Shown here piece after piece: positions 30,779-40,814 of a stretch of 64,000 bases of DNA. The stretch is from Cognatishimia sp. F0-27 (GTDB lineage Bacteria; Pseudomonadota; Alphaproteobacteria; Rhodobacterales; Rhodobacteraceae). The position numbers and the translations under genes were made by a program. Where the stretch lies: assembly GCF_020667845.1 (NCBI RefSeq), contig NZ_JAFMPQ010000001.1:124001-188000 (forward strand), written 5' to 3'. Within the stretch, counting starts at the first letter, position 1, and every line of letters begins with the position of its first letter. The notes under the pieces are model-generated. The model worked only from the letters and a program-made list of their open reading frames with translations, was not told where the DNA came from and did not search any database.

Positions 30779-31735
30779 ATGAAATTGCTGATTGCCCGCC
30801 CTTTGCCCCACGCCGTTGTTTCCGCCGCCGAAGCCTTTGCCGAGGTCACGACCCGCGCAGAGACGGCGCCACTTGACGATGCGGAACTGCGCGCGTCGCT
30901 TGCCGAATACGACGCGATCATCCCGACACTCGGCGACCTGTATCGCGCGGAGATCTTTTCCGCCGTGCCAGAGCCGCGCTGCAAGCTGCTTGCCAATTTC
31001 GGTGTCGGATACAACCATATCGACGTGGCAGCGGCAGCCGCGCATGGCATAGCGGTCACCAACACGCCGGGCGCTGTCACCGACGCCACCGCCGACATCG
31101 CCCTGACGCTGATCCTGATGTCCGCGCGGCGCGCCGCCGAAGGCGAGCGTCTCGTGCGCGCCGGAGCGTGGGAGGGATGGCACCCGACACAGATGCTCGG
31201 TTTGCATGTCACGGGCAAACGACTGGGTGTCGTCGGCATGGGCCGGATCGGACAGGCCATTGCGCATCGCTGCCATTTCGGTTTCGGCATGTCTGTGTCC
31301 TACGCCTCGCGGTCGGAAAAGACCCTGCCCTATCCAGCCACCCGATACGCCACTGCAGAGGCGCTCGCCGCAAACGTGGACATACTTGTCGCGGCTGTCC
31401 CCGGCGGCGCCGACACCCATCACCTGATCGACAAGCCCGTGTTCGACGCCATGCCGGCCCATGCGCATTTCATCAACATTTCCCGTGGCGATGTGGTCGA
31501 CGAAAATGCTCTGATCGATGCGCTCGAAGCGCGTGCAATCGGCGGTGCGGGGCTTGATGTGTATGAGTTCGAACCCGCCGTGCCCGCCCGGCTGCGCGCG
31601 CTCGAAACGGTCACCCTCCTGCCGCATCTCGGCACCGCAGCGCTCGAGGTGCGCACGGCGATGGGGCTTTTGGCGGTGGAGAATGTGCGCGCCTTCGCGT
31701 CCGGTGATGCGCTTCCGAGTCCGGTCACGGCCTGA
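30779..31735 (+). CDS. D-isomer 2-hydroxyacid dehydrogenase (D-glycerate dehydrogenase type)
   Basis: NAD(P)-dependent reductase of glyoxylate/hydroxypyruvate type. The 318-aa protein has the substrate loop NFGVGYNHID, the nucleotide fold GVVGMGRIGQAIAHRC (near residue 147), the catalytic arginine in FINISRGDVVDE (near 237), the glutamate in DVYEFEP (near 262), and the histidine in LLPHLGTA (near 282). All catalytic residues are present. The precise substrate is not decided. GGGGTCGCCCC upstream is a poor ribosome site, but the next gene-free stretch supports this start. Confidence 0.92.
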   Translation: MKLLIARPLPHAVVSAAEAFAEVTTRAETAPLDDAELRASLAEYDAIIPTLGDLYRAEIFSAVPEPRCKLLANFGVGYNHIDVAAAAAHGIAVTNTPGAVTDATADIALTLILMSARRAAEGERLVRAGAWEGWHPTQMLGLHVTGKRLGVVGMGRIGQAIAHRCHFGFGMSVSYASRSEKTLPYPATRYATAEALAANVDILVAAVPGGADTHHLIDKPVFDAMPAHAHFINISRGDVVDENALIDALEARAIGGAGLDVYEFEPAVPARLRALETVTLLPHLGTAALEVRTAMGLLAVENVRAFASGDALPSPVTA

Positions 31736-32108
31736 TCTCCGATCCTTCGGGTTCCGGGCCGGCCCGCAGATGCCGCGCGCGTCGAACGCCCGGATCGCTG
31801 CCCGGCGGGGCCAGCCCCCCGTGTCCCGCCCGGCGCGCTCCGCCCTGCCCCCGGTCCAACCCGCAACGCGCCCCCCGACCGCGCTTCCCGCGCCCGGCTA
31901 CGCCCCCGTCCCGGTTGGTGCGCCGTCTCCTCAGGCTGACCTCCAGACCCACCGCCGGAAACCGGCGGGATAACCGGGAACAGACGGCCCTCGACACGGC
32001 GCCGACCAAGCCACGGTCCCCCGGACGCAGGCCCAGGTTCCCTTCCGTCGCGCTTGACCTCTCTCAGAGCTTGAGGCTTGGTATTCCCATTCTGTTCGGA
32101 GTTCTGCG
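31736..32108. other. Intergenic region upstream of the KAS III-like gene
   Basis: A 373-base GC-rich spacer. Arginine/glycine-rich frames on both strands look spurious. The final 60 bases, with CTCTCTCAGAGCTTGAGGC and GTATTCC, probably hold the promoter of the next gene. No repeat element or RNA gene was recognised. Confidence 0.4.
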
Positions 32109-33227
<1,119 letters not shown>

Positions 33228-33313
33228 GCACGGCGCGACAAGCCGCCCACCGGGCCGGACGGGACCGGACCGCCGCCAACCGCCCGGACCTGCCCGAGCA
33301 AGGAGGAGCCACA

Positions 33314-33736
33314 ATGACCCGCAGCTTCACCGTTCAAGGCCTGGGCGAGATCGCGATCCGATGTCGCGACTTTGACGCCATGGTGCGCTTTTACCGCGAC
33401 GTGATCGGGCTGGAGACGGTGGAAAACGGGCACCGGGACGGGATCCATTTCTTTCATCTCCACAACGGCGTGGCGGGGCATACCTGCGTGCTGGCGCTTT
33501 TTCGATCCAAAACACCCCCGGTCACAGGCGCGCCATCCTCCCTGCATCACCTTGCGCTCAGCCTGCCCTACGCGGAGCAGGACGCCGTCATGGACTGGTA
33601 TCGGGCCAGGGGGATCCCGTTCTCGGTGCAGGAATTCGACTGGATCGGCTGGCGCGGCATTTTCACGCGCGACCCGGATGGCAACACGGTGGAGCTTGTG
33701 GCGCGGGACCCGGCCCATGCGCCACCGGCCCCATGA
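33314..33736 (+). CDS. VOC (glyoxalase/bleomycin-resistance) superfamily protein
   Basis: A 140-aa protein of the vicinal-oxygen-chelate fold. AGGAGG lies directly upstream of the ATG and fixes the start in a longer open frame. The metal-ligand-type positions fall in LGEIAIRCRDFDAMVRFYRD, SSLHHLALSL (His near residue 77) and FTRDPDGNTVELVARDP (Glu near 130). Substrate is not evident. It lies in the same direction as the KAS III-like gene. Homologues include glyoxalase I-like and ring-cleaving dioxygenase-like members. Confidence 0.87.
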   Translation: MTRSFTVQGLGEIAIRCRDFDAMVRFYRDVIGLETVENGHRDGIHFFHLHNGVAGHTCVLALFRSKTPPVTGAPSSLHHLALSLPYAEQDAVMDWYRARGIPFSVQEFDWIGWRGIFTRDPDGNTVELVARDPAHAPPAP

Positions 33737-34393
33737 GCCATCCGCCCCCCCGGCCAACCGCGCCCGTGTTTCTTTGGGCCAGAAATATCCCACGGGGGTC
33801 TGGGGGTGTGAAACCCCCAGCGTGTTCCCTTCCTTGACACGGCGACCGCTTGCGCGCCGGGGTGCCGGCACCGGCTTCCCCCTCGCGCGCATAGCCGCGG
33901 ACGCTTGCGAACAGTCGCCGTCCCAAACTGCGGGCAACGCGCCCCCTGCGGCCCCCACCCCCCGGTTTCGCACCGCCCCCACAGGCGCCCCGCTGCGGGA
34001 CGATGGACAGCCGCTGCCTTCCCAAGGCTTCCGGCGCACCCAAGCCGCGCGCCCACACCGGTCGCACCGCGGACCGCTCCCACGGCTCCGAACGCCCGTG
34101 GCTCCGGGCGATAGACCGCCACCACCACCCAGAGGCTGCACGCACCCCGCGGCCGGGGGCCCCGAAGCTCAAACCCCACCGCGCAAAACCCCGCCCCGCG
34201 CTCCACCACCCGCGGGCCTGAAACCGCACGACCCGACACGGGTCTGACCCGCAAGGTCCCGTCGCATCCATCGCCACCGGCCGCACGGCCCCGCATCCGC
34301 CTGACACCGGACCACGTCGCCTCGCACCGCCCCACGAGACCCAATGCGCATCATCCGGATTGCGGCGCCCCGCCACGGCGGTAGGGTCGCCTC
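33737..34393. other. Intergenic region of 657 bases with repeat element copy 2
   Basis: Between the VOC and EamA genes, both read rightward. Beyond the repeat element near its start, it is very GC-rich with Arg/Pro/Gly-rich frames on both strands that I regard as spurious. No gene, RNA or terminator beyond the element hairpin was found. Remains of a lost gene are possible but not demonstrable. Confidence 0.45.
33767..33820 (-). repeat. Dispersed hairpin/GGCCCAAAGAAA element, copy 2
   Basis: Inverted relative to copy 1: GTTTCTTTGGGCC, AGAAATATCCCACGGGGG, then the hairpin CTGGGGGT/ACCCCCAG with a 5-nt loop. It begins 30 bases after the stop of the VOC gene and could act as its transcription terminator. 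Confidence 0.8.
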
Positions 34394-35293
34394 ATGCACA
34401 CGCCCCCGATCCGCCTCGACGCCGCAACCACCGGGTTGCTCTTCTTGCTCGCCCTCGTCTGGGGCGGCTCCTTCTTTCTGGCGGAAATCGCGCTCCGCGC
34501 CCTCCCGCCCTTCACCCTCGTCCTGTTGCGTACAAGCCTTGCCCTGCCGGTCCTGCTGGTCGCGCTGCGTCTGCACAACCTGCGGATGGCCCGCGGATGG
34601 GCGATCTGGCGCACCTATGCGGTGATGGGAGTGCTCAACAACGCCATCCCCTTTTCGCTGATCTTCTGGGGGCAGACCCAGATCAGCAGCGGGCTCGCCG
34701 CCATCCTCAACGGCACAACCGCCCTTTTCGGCGTGGTGGTGGCGGCGCTGGTCTTTGTCGATGAACGGTTCACCGCCCACAAGCTCGGCGGCGCGGTGCT
34801 CGGTCTGCTCGGCGTCGCCGTGATCATCGGGCCGGATGCCCTGCGCGGCGTAGGCAGCGCCAGCCTCGGCCAGGTCGCGATCCTCGGCGCCGCGCTCAGC
34901 TATGCGCTCGCCAGCGCCTGGGCGCGAAGGCATCTCGGCGATCAGCCGCCCCTGATGAACGCATTTGGCATGCTGAGCACCAGCACCGTGATCATGCTCC
35001 CCATCGTGCTCCTGACAGAGGGCGTGCCCCAAGGCCCCCTGCCCGGTTCCGTATGGGCGGCAGTGCTGGCCCTCGCGGTGGTATCGACCGCGCTTGCCTA
35101 TCAGCTCTACTTCGCGATCCTGCCGCGCGCGGGCTCGGCCAACCTGATGCTTGTCACCCTGCTGATCCCGCCCTGCGCCATTGCCCTCGGCGCGCTGTTT
35201 CTGGGCGAACAGCTCACACCGGAAGCATGGATCGGCTTTGCCATCATCGCGGCTGGCCTGCTGATCACCGACGGCCGCGTGCTGCGCCGCTGA
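34394..35293 (+). CDS. EamA family (DMT superfamily) transporter
   Basis: A 299-aa inner-membrane permease with ten hydrophobic segments in two EamA halves: LALVWGGSFFLAEIAL at the first helix of repeat one and AALSYALASAWARRHLG at the first helix of repeat two, with the conserved VFVDERFTAHKLGGAVLGLLGV segment ending repeat one. Such proteins usually export amino acids, nucleosides or other metabolites; the substrate is unknown. Length is normal. It converges on nadE across a degenerate repeat array. Confidence 0.92.
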   Translation: MHTPPIRLDAATTGLLFLLALVWGGSFFLAEIALRALPPFTLVLLRTSLALPVLLVALRLHNLRMARGWAIWRTYAVMGVLNNAIPFSLIFWGQTQISSGLAAILNGTTALFGVVVAALVFVDERFTAHKLGGAVLGLLGVAVIIGPDALRGVGSASLGQVAILGAALSYALASAWARRHLGDQPPLMNAFGMLSTSTVIMLPIVLLTEGVPQGPLPGSVWAAVLALAVVSTALAYQLYFAILPRAGSANLMLVTLLIPPCAIALGALFLGEQLTPEAWIGFAIIAAGLLITDGRVLRR

Positions 35294-35346
35294 TCTCCAT
35301 CACCGCGCCGTCAATGCCAGAAGGCTCCCTCGTGTCGCCACGCTCT

Positions 35347-35626
35347 CAAGCCACGCCACGTCCGCAAGCGGCGCAACGTCCGTAAGCCATGCGACGTCCT
35401 CAAGCCGCGCAATGACCTCAGGCACGCCACGCCCTCAAACCTCAGAGCATCCCCAAGCGGACCCGCGCCCGCACTCGACTTCCCGCCCTCAAGCGGCGCA
35501 ACCTCCGCAAGCCACGCCCTCAAGCCGCGCCAAGCTCTCGAGCGACTTCACGCCCTCAAGCCCGAGAGCATCTTCAAACCTCGGAGCATCCCCAAGTGGA
35601 CCCACGTCAGCGGCGCCGAACCCTCA
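35347..35626. repeat. Degenerate 18-bp tandem array
   Basis: Units of about 18 bases, such as CAAGCCACGCCACGTCCG and CAAGCGGCGCAACGTCCG, then CAAGCCGCGCAATGACCT, followed by diverged versions with GAGCATC. Roughly fifteen units can be followed, some 13-19 bases long. It fills the convergent gap between EamA and nadE and touches the nadE stop codon (35624). Reverse-strand frames give LRT/LRxLRG hexapeptide repeats that look like repeat translation. Confidence 0.75.
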
Positions 35627-37285
35627 AGTGTCGTCGCGCCACCGGTTCACAATCGGGTAACGCCGGTCGAGCCAGAAGGCGCGCTTGGTGAGCCGCGCGC
35701 CGGGGGCCGACTGGAACCGCTTGTATTCCGACAGATACAGCAGCCGTTCCACCTGTTTCGCATCCGCGCGCTCAAACCCCGCCGCCACGCAATCCTCGAT
35801 CGAGCCGTCCCGATCCACAAGGATATCGAGGATGCCGTCCAGCACCGGGTAATCGGGCAGAGAATCGCTGTCCTTCTGATCCGCGCGCAGCTCCGCCGAA
35901 GGCGGCTTGGTCACGATCCGCTCCGGAATGACCTCCCCCTCCGGCCCCTTCATCCACTCCGGCCGGTGGTTGGCATTGCGCCAGCGGCAGGTCTCGAAAA
36001 CCCGCGTCTTGTACAGATCCTTGATCGGGTTGTAGCCGCCCGCCATGTCGCCATAGATCGTGGCATACCCGACGGCGACCTCGGACTTGTTGCCCGTGGT
36101 CAGCAGCATCTCCCCGAACTTGTTGCTCAGTGCCATGAGCAGCAGCCCGCGCAGCCGCGACTGGATGTTCTCCTCGGTGAGGCCCTCTTCGGTGCCGGCA
36201 AACAGCGGCTCCAGCGTGTCGGTGATCGCGGCGCGCGCATGCCCGATGGGCACCGTGTCATAGCGAACCCCCAAAGCCTTGGCGCAGGCCTCCGCATCCT
36301 CCAGCGAATGCGACGAGGTGTATTCCGACGGCAGCATCACGCAGCGCACATTCTGCGCGCCCAACGCATCCACCGCGATGGCCGCAACAAGCGCCGAATC
36401 AACCCCTCCCGACAGCCCAAGCAGCACCTTGCCAAACCCGGTCTTGCCACAATAGTCGCGCAGCGCGGTCACCATCGTGCGGTAATCCTGCTCCCACGCA
36501 TCGGGATGCTCGTGAAACGCCCCGTCCTCGACACGCCAGCCCCCATCGCCGCGCCGCAGGTCCACATGGCTGATCGTGCCGTCAAAAACCGGAAGCTGCA
36601 CCGCCATCCGGCCGCCCGGGTTCAAGGCAAAGGATCCGCCATCGAACACCTGGTCGTCCTGGCCACCAACCATGTTGAGATAGATCAGAGGCAAGCCGGT
36701 CTCGACCACCCGGGCAACCATGTGGTTCAGCCGGGTCTCGAACTTGCCCCGGTAATAGGGCGAGCCGTTGGGCACGAGCAGGAACTCCGCGCCGGTCTCT
36801 TCGAGGGTTTCGGCCACGTCCGGATGCCACGCATCCTCGCAGATGGGCGAGCCGATGCGGGTATCGCCAACCACGTAAGGGCCCGCGATGGGACCGCTGT
36901 CAAAGATGCGCACCTCGTCGAAAACGGTCTCGTTGGGCAGATGATGCTTGAGCACGCGGCTCGTGACCGTGCCGCCCCGGCAGATGTGATAGGCGTTGAA
37001 AAGCTCGGTGCCCTCGACCCATGGCCCGCCAATCGCCAGCGCCGGCCCGTCGGCACAATCCTGCGCCAGCGCCTCGATCATCCGGATCGCAGCCGTGTGG
37101 AACGCCGGCTTGGCCACAAGATCCTGCGCGTTGTAGCCGGTGATGAACATTTCCGGGAACGCCACGAGGTCGGCCCCGGCGGCGCGGCCTGCCTCCCAGG
37201 CCTCGCGGGCCTTGGCGGCATTGCCGGCAAGATCACCCACCACGGGGTTGAGCTGCGCCAGCGTGATGCGGAATCGATCGGACAT
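35624..37285 (-). CDS. nadE: Glutamine-dependent NAD+ synthetase
   Basis: Makes NAD+ from deamido-NAD+ with glutamine as nitrogen donor. The 553-aa protein has an N-terminal nitrilase-type amidase (residues about 1-270) with the triad Glu in FPEMFITGYN, Lys in LKHHLPNETVFDE and Cys in GSPICEDAWHPD, followed by the synthetase domain with the PP-loop LGLSGGVDSALVAAI (near residue 290) and later ATIYGDMAGGYNPIKDLYKT. AAGGAG precedes the ATG by ten bases. All catalytic groups are visible. Confidence 0.97.
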   Translation of the reverse strand: MSDRFRITLAQLNPVVGDLAGNAAKAREAWEAGRAAGADLVAFPEMFITGYNAQDLVAKPAFHTAAIRMIEALAQDCADGPALAIGGPWVEGTELFNAYHICRGGTVTSRVLKHHLPNETVFDEVRIFDSGPIAGPYVVGDTRIGSPICEDAWHPDVAETLEETGAEFLLVPNGSPYYRGKFETRLNHMVARVVETGLPLIYLNMVGGQDDQVFDGGSFALNPGGRMAVQLPVFDGTISHVDLRRGDGGWRVEDGAFHEHPDAWEQDYRTMVTALRDYCGKTGFGKVLLGLSGGVDSALVAAIAVDALGAQNVRCVMLPSEYTSSHSLEDAEACAKALGVRYDTVPIGHARAAITDTLEPLFAGTEEGLTEENIQSRLRGLLLMALSNKFGEMLLTTGNKSEVAVGYATIYGDMAGGYNPIKDLYKTRVFETCRWRNANHRPEWMKGPEGEVIPERIVTKPPSAELRADQKDSDSLPDYPVLDGILDILVDRDGSIEDCVAAGFERADAKQVERLLYLSEYKRFQSAPGARLTKRAFWLDRRYPIVNRWRDDT

Positions 37286-37926
37286 CGGTCCTGTCTCCTT
37301 GGGGATCGCCTTGGCGTGGACATAGCAGATCGCGCGCCAGAGGAAAGCCGCACCGGCCCCAAGCCCCTCCGGCGCAGCGCCGCGCGCGGGCCGGATCGCC
37401 CCGCACAGGCAAGTGCGCGCCGCCGCGTCGGGGGTGCCGCAGCCCTTGTTTCTTTGGGCCGGAAATATCCCGGGGGATCCAAAGGGGGCTGGCCCCCTTT
37501 GCCCCTGCGTACTTGGCGCCGGTGGCCTGTTCCATCGACCCCTGCCCCATCAGCCCCCAACCCATCGGCCCAGTCCCATTGGCCCAGTCCCAATGCCCCC
37601 TGTCCCGCCGGCCCCTTGGCACCGCGATGTGCCGCCGCACCCAAACATGCGGCCGCCCCAGGGGCATCTTCGGCACGCGAGGTCACGGGCCTTTTGCGAC
37701 TGTCCCCTCCCGGACGGATCCATGCCGTTCCAAACATCGCGCCTGACGCCGCGGCGCACCCGGCCCGTACCCGGCCCGCCTGGCCTTTCATCGTGCCGCC
37801 GGCGGCAGGCCCCCCGCAAGGCGCGCGAGGCCCTGCCACCGGCGCTTTGGGGGGATTGCCCCGGCTCGGCCCGTCCTTTACCCTTCCCGCACCCGAAATG
37901 AACGTTTCACGTCAGGCACCCAGAGC
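37286..37926. other. Intergenic region of 641 bases with repeat element copy 3
   Basis: Divergent gap between nadE and the MORN gene, with GC-rich Pro/Arg-type frames on both strands that are not convincing genes. It holds element copy 3 and a run of CCCATT/GGCCCAGT-like short repeats (near 37555-37600). It must hold both promoters, which I could not place. Confidence 0.45.
37448..37500 (-). repeat. Dispersed hairpin/GGCCCAAAGAAA element, copy 3
   Basis: Same order as copy 2: GTTTCTTTGGGCC, GGAAATATCCCGGGGG, then the hairpin AAAGGGGGC/GCCCCCTTT with a 2-nt centre. It lies in the divergent nadE-MORN spacer, so here it cannot be a gene-end terminator for either neighbour. Confidence 0.8.
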
Positions 37927-39390
37927 ATGAAATCCGCAGGCCTTTCTCTTGCCATCGCGCTGGCCATCGCCGCCACGCCCGGCCTTTCCCAAAGCGACGG
38001 TGAGGTTCTCACCAAGCAATATGACGATGGCGGCGTCTACGAGGGCACGTTCCGGGACGGGCTGCAGCACGGCACCGGCACCTACCGGCTGCCCAATGGC
38101 TACGAATATACCGGCGACTGGGTCGAGGGCGAGATCAAGGGCGACGGGGTCGCGCGCTTCCCCAACGGGTCGGTCTACGAAGGCCAGTTCGCCAAGGGCA
38201 AGCCCGAAGGCGTGGGCCGAATCGTCTTTGCGGATGGCGGCACCTATGAGGGCACATGGCTCGACGGCAAGATCACCGGCCAGGGGATCGCCACCTATGC
38301 CAATGGCGTGCGCTACGAAGGGGCGTTCCGCAACGCGCTGCACCATGGCCGCGGCGTGATGACCTCTCCGGGCGGGTATGTCTATGACGGGCAATGGGTG
38401 AACGGGATCAAGGAAGGCAACGCCACCATCACCTATCCGGACGGCTCGCTCTATGAAGGCCGCGTTGCCGATGGGGATCGCGACGGGTCCGGCAAGCTCA
38501 CCATGCCTGACGGGCTGATCTATGAAGGCACATGGCGCGATGGCCAGATCGACGGCGCCGGGAAGCTCACCCAGCCCAATGGCGACATCTACGAAGGCGA
38601 GCTGGTGGACGGTCGCCGCGAAGGGCGCGGCAAGGTCACCTACGCCAATGGCGACACCTACGAGGGTGACTTCAACAACGACCAGCGCCACGGACAGGGC
38701 ACGTTTATCGGGGCCGATGGCTATCGCTATGACGGCAACTGGATCAGCGGCCAGATCGAGGGCCAGGGCCGGGTCACCTATCCCGACGGGTCGGTCTACG
38801 AAGGCGCGTTTCAAAGCGAGCTGGCCAATGGCACCGGCCGGATCACCTATCCCGACGGATCGACCTATGAAGGCACCTGGGTCGACGGGGTGATCGAAGG
38901 CCGCGGTATCGCACGCTACGCCAATGGCTTGGTCTACGAAGGCGAGTTTTCCAACGCGCGCAACAACGGTCAGGGCATCATGACCTACCCCGACGGCTAT
39001 CGCTACGAGGGTGAATGGCGCGACGGGCAGCGCCATGGCCGCGGGCGCGCGGTCTATCCCGACGGTACCGTCTATGTCGGCCAGTTCCGCGATGGCCAGC
39101 GCCACGGGCAGGGCGAAATCGCCATGCCCGGCGGGTTCCGCTATGTGGGCGAGTGGGAACGCGGGGAAATCAACGGGCAGGGCGTGGCCACCTACGCCAA
39201 TGGCGATGTCTACGAGGGGGCCTTTGCCAATGGCAAGCGGCAGGGACAGGGCACCATGCGCTATGCCTCCGGGGACCAGGCGTCGGGCGACTGGATCAAC
39301 GGCGCCCTGTCGCGCAACGGGGCGTCGCAGATCGCGCCCGCGGCGACCACCGAGGAAGAGCCCCCCGCCAACGCCCCCGCGACAGAGTAA
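37927..39390 (+). CDS. Exported MORN-repeat protein with 18 repeats
   Basis: A 487-aa protein with a signal peptide (KSAGLSLAIALAIAATPGLSQ, cleavage near residue 22), then eighteen 23-residue MORN repeats of form YEGxWxDGxxxGxGxxxYPDG, a nineteenth degenerate one (DQASGDWINGALSRNG), and a short acidic/Pro tail. MORN repeats form an extended beta-sheet ribbon and can bind membranes or proteins; in bacteria the role is mostly unknown. The unusual count and the underlying 69-bp DNA repeats suggest growth by unequal crossing-over. A GTG-started glycosyltransferase follows after four bases, so the two likely share a transcript. Confidence 0.9.
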   Translation: MKSAGLSLAIALAIAATPGLSQSDGEVLTKQYDDGGVYEGTFRDGLQHGTGTYRLPNGYEYTGDWVEGEIKGDGVARFPNGSVYEGQFAKGKPEGVGRIVFADGGTYEGTWLDGKITGQGIATYANGVRYEGAFRNALHHGRGVMTSPGGYVYDGQWVNGIKEGNATITYPDGSLYEGRVADGDRDGSGKLTMPDGLIYEGTWRDGQIDGAGKLTQPNGDIYEGELVDGRREGRGKVTYANGDTYEGDFNNDQRHGQGTFIGADGYRYDGNWISGQIEGQGRVTYPDGSVYEGAFQSELANGTGRITYPDGSTYEGTWVDGVIEGRGIARYANGLVYEGEFSNARNNGQGIMTYPDGYRYEGEWRDGQRHGRGRAVYPDGTVYVGQFRDGQRHGQGEIAMPGGFRYVGEWERGEINGQGVATYANGDVYEGAFANGKRQGQGTMRYASGDQASGDWINGALSRNGASQIAPAATTEEEPPANAPATE

Positions 39391-39394
39391 GCCT

Positions 39395-40438
39395 GTGGCA
39401 CGGCTTCTGTTTGTTCTTCCGCGCTACCACACCAACATGTGGGTCGCGACGCGCGCCATGCAGGCGGCCGGCCATGATGTGACCATCATGGTCAACGAGG
39501 CCGCGAAAGGCGAGGACCACAGCCTCGTGACGCCGCAGGTGATGGGGCGCTATCCGAGTCGGGTGGAAGTGCAGGCAGCGGTCCGCCACGCCCGCCCGGA
39601 CATGATCTTCATCCGCAACGCATGGGCGCTCTCGCGCCGCGTCGCCCGTGCGGGCCGCCGCGCCGGTCTGCCCATGATGCTGTATAACCAGCAACCCCTG
39701 ACCGAGATCACGACGCTCTGGCGCCGGATCGAACTGCGCTGGAAGGGGCTGCCCCTGCAACGCTTCACACCGGTTCCGGGGGGCGACGGGCCACGGGATC
39801 CCTATGCAACCTATCTGCCGCTGCCGGTGGCGCGGCTTCCGGTGGAGACGCCCGCCCCGCGCGTCGAGGGAAAGCTCAACCTGCTCTGCGTGGCCAAGCT
39901 TGGCGCGGCGCGCAAAAACCAGCCGCTCCTGATTGAAACCATCGAAAAGGCAGGGCTTACCGATCGGTTGCATCTGACCCTGATCGGCACGCCGCCGAAA
40001 CCCAGCGAAGCCGCGTCGCGCGCGCATGGCGAACGGGTGGAGGCGCTTTCGGAAAAGCCCTGGATCACGTTGGTCGATCGCGTTCCGTTTCAGGACATGG
40101 CGGCGTTCTACGCCGCGGCCGATGCCTGTGTCCTGCCCAGCTTCCGGGAATTGCACGGCATGGCGCCGCGCGAGGGCATGGCCTACGGGGCGGTCCCGAT
40201 CCTGTCGGACGAATGCGGATCCGCCGGGGAACTGACCGATGGCGAGGATGGCTTCGTGGTCGACATGCACAAGCCCGACGAGCTGGGCCGGGTGCTCACC
40301 CGGCTGTGCGACGATCCCGGGCTGCGACGCCGCATCGGGGCCGCCGCACAAGCCACCGCAGAGCGCGACCTGTCAGAGGCCCGCTTCATCGACGGGCTGC
40401 ATGCGATCCTCGCCCGCTTCGGCGTTGCTACGCAATAA
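39395..40438 (+). CDS. Glycosyltransferase, GT4-like
   Basis: A 347-aa GT-B-fold transferase. The start is a GTG four bases after the MORN stop; the longer open frame upstream lies inside the MORN gene. The N-terminal part begins VARLLFVLPRYHTNMWVATRAM and the C-terminal donor-binding half has LLCVAKLGAARKNQPLLIETIE and a DACVLPSFRELHGMAPREGMAYGAVPIL segment with the E-x7-E type motif. No membrane segment is seen. The acceptor is unknown. Close coupling to the MORN protein suggests an envelope-related role, an inference. The 32-bp repeat array begins about 16 bases after its stop. Confidence 0.84.
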   Translation: MARLLFVLPRYHTNMWVATRAMQAAGHDVTIMVNEAAKGEDHSLVTPQVMGRYPSRVEVQAAVRHARPDMIFIRNAWALSRRVARAGRRAGLPMMLYNQQPLTEITTLWRRIELRWKGLPLQRFTPVPGGDGPRDPYATYLPLPVARLPVETPAPRVEGKLNLLCVAKLGAARKNQPLLIETIEKAGLTDRLHLTLIGTPPKPSEAASRAHGERVEALSEKPWITLVDRVPFQDMAAFYAAADACVLPSFRELHGMAPREGMAYGAVPILSDECGSAGELTDGEDGFVVDMHKPDELGRVLTRLCDDPGLRRRIGAAAQATAERDLSEARFIDGLHAILARFGVATQ

Positions 40439-40453
40439 GCCCACTCTCACCGC

Positions 40454-40770
40454 GCTCATCGCGCCCGACCACCCGCCCAACGCCCGCTCGTCGCGCCCGA
40501 CCAGACGCCCAACGCCCGCTCGTCGCGCCCGACCAGACGCCCAACGCCCGCTCGTCGCACCCGACCAGACGCCCAACGCCCGCTCATCGCGCCCGACCAC
40601 CCGCCCAACGCCCGCTCGTCGCGCCCGACCAGACGCCCAACGCCCGCTCGTCGCACCCGACCAGACGCCCAACGCCCGCTCGTCGCACCCGACCAGACGC
40701 CCAACGCCCGCTCGTCGCACCCGACCAGACGCCCAACGCCCGCTCATCGCGCCCGACCAGGCGCGCCTCG
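40454..40770. repeat. 32-bp tandem repeat array, about ten units
   Basis: The CCAACGCCCGCTC core recurs at 40477, 40509, 40541, 40573, 40605, 40637, 40669, 40701 and 40733, always 32 bases apart. Units read CAACGCCCGCTCGTCGC, then (G/A)CCCGACCAGACGCC with sub-variants (CATC for CGTC; CCACCCG for CCAGACG) that recur in the same order, indicating block duplication. There are no unique spacers, so it is not CRISPR. It fills the gap between the convergent glycosyltransferase and photolyase genes; the remaining 44 bases hold nothing clear. Confidence 0.95.
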
Positions 40771-40814
40771 CACCGGCCATGCCCTCCCTCGCATCCCACG
40801 TACAAGCGGTCCGG

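Noticed and set aside
31725-32009. 94-codon minus-strand frame before the KAS III-like gene
   Set aside because: Arg/Gly-rich composition typical of GC-rich non-coding DNA; overlaps the end of the dehydrogenase gene.
40454-40770. CRISPR array
   Set aside because: Unit size (32 bp) fits, but the units follow each other directly with no unique spacers and no cas genes are present.
40373-40805. Protein-coding frames (minus strand) over the 32-bp array
   Set aside because: The residues are only the translation of the array; all frames stay open and no start or ribosome site is convincing.
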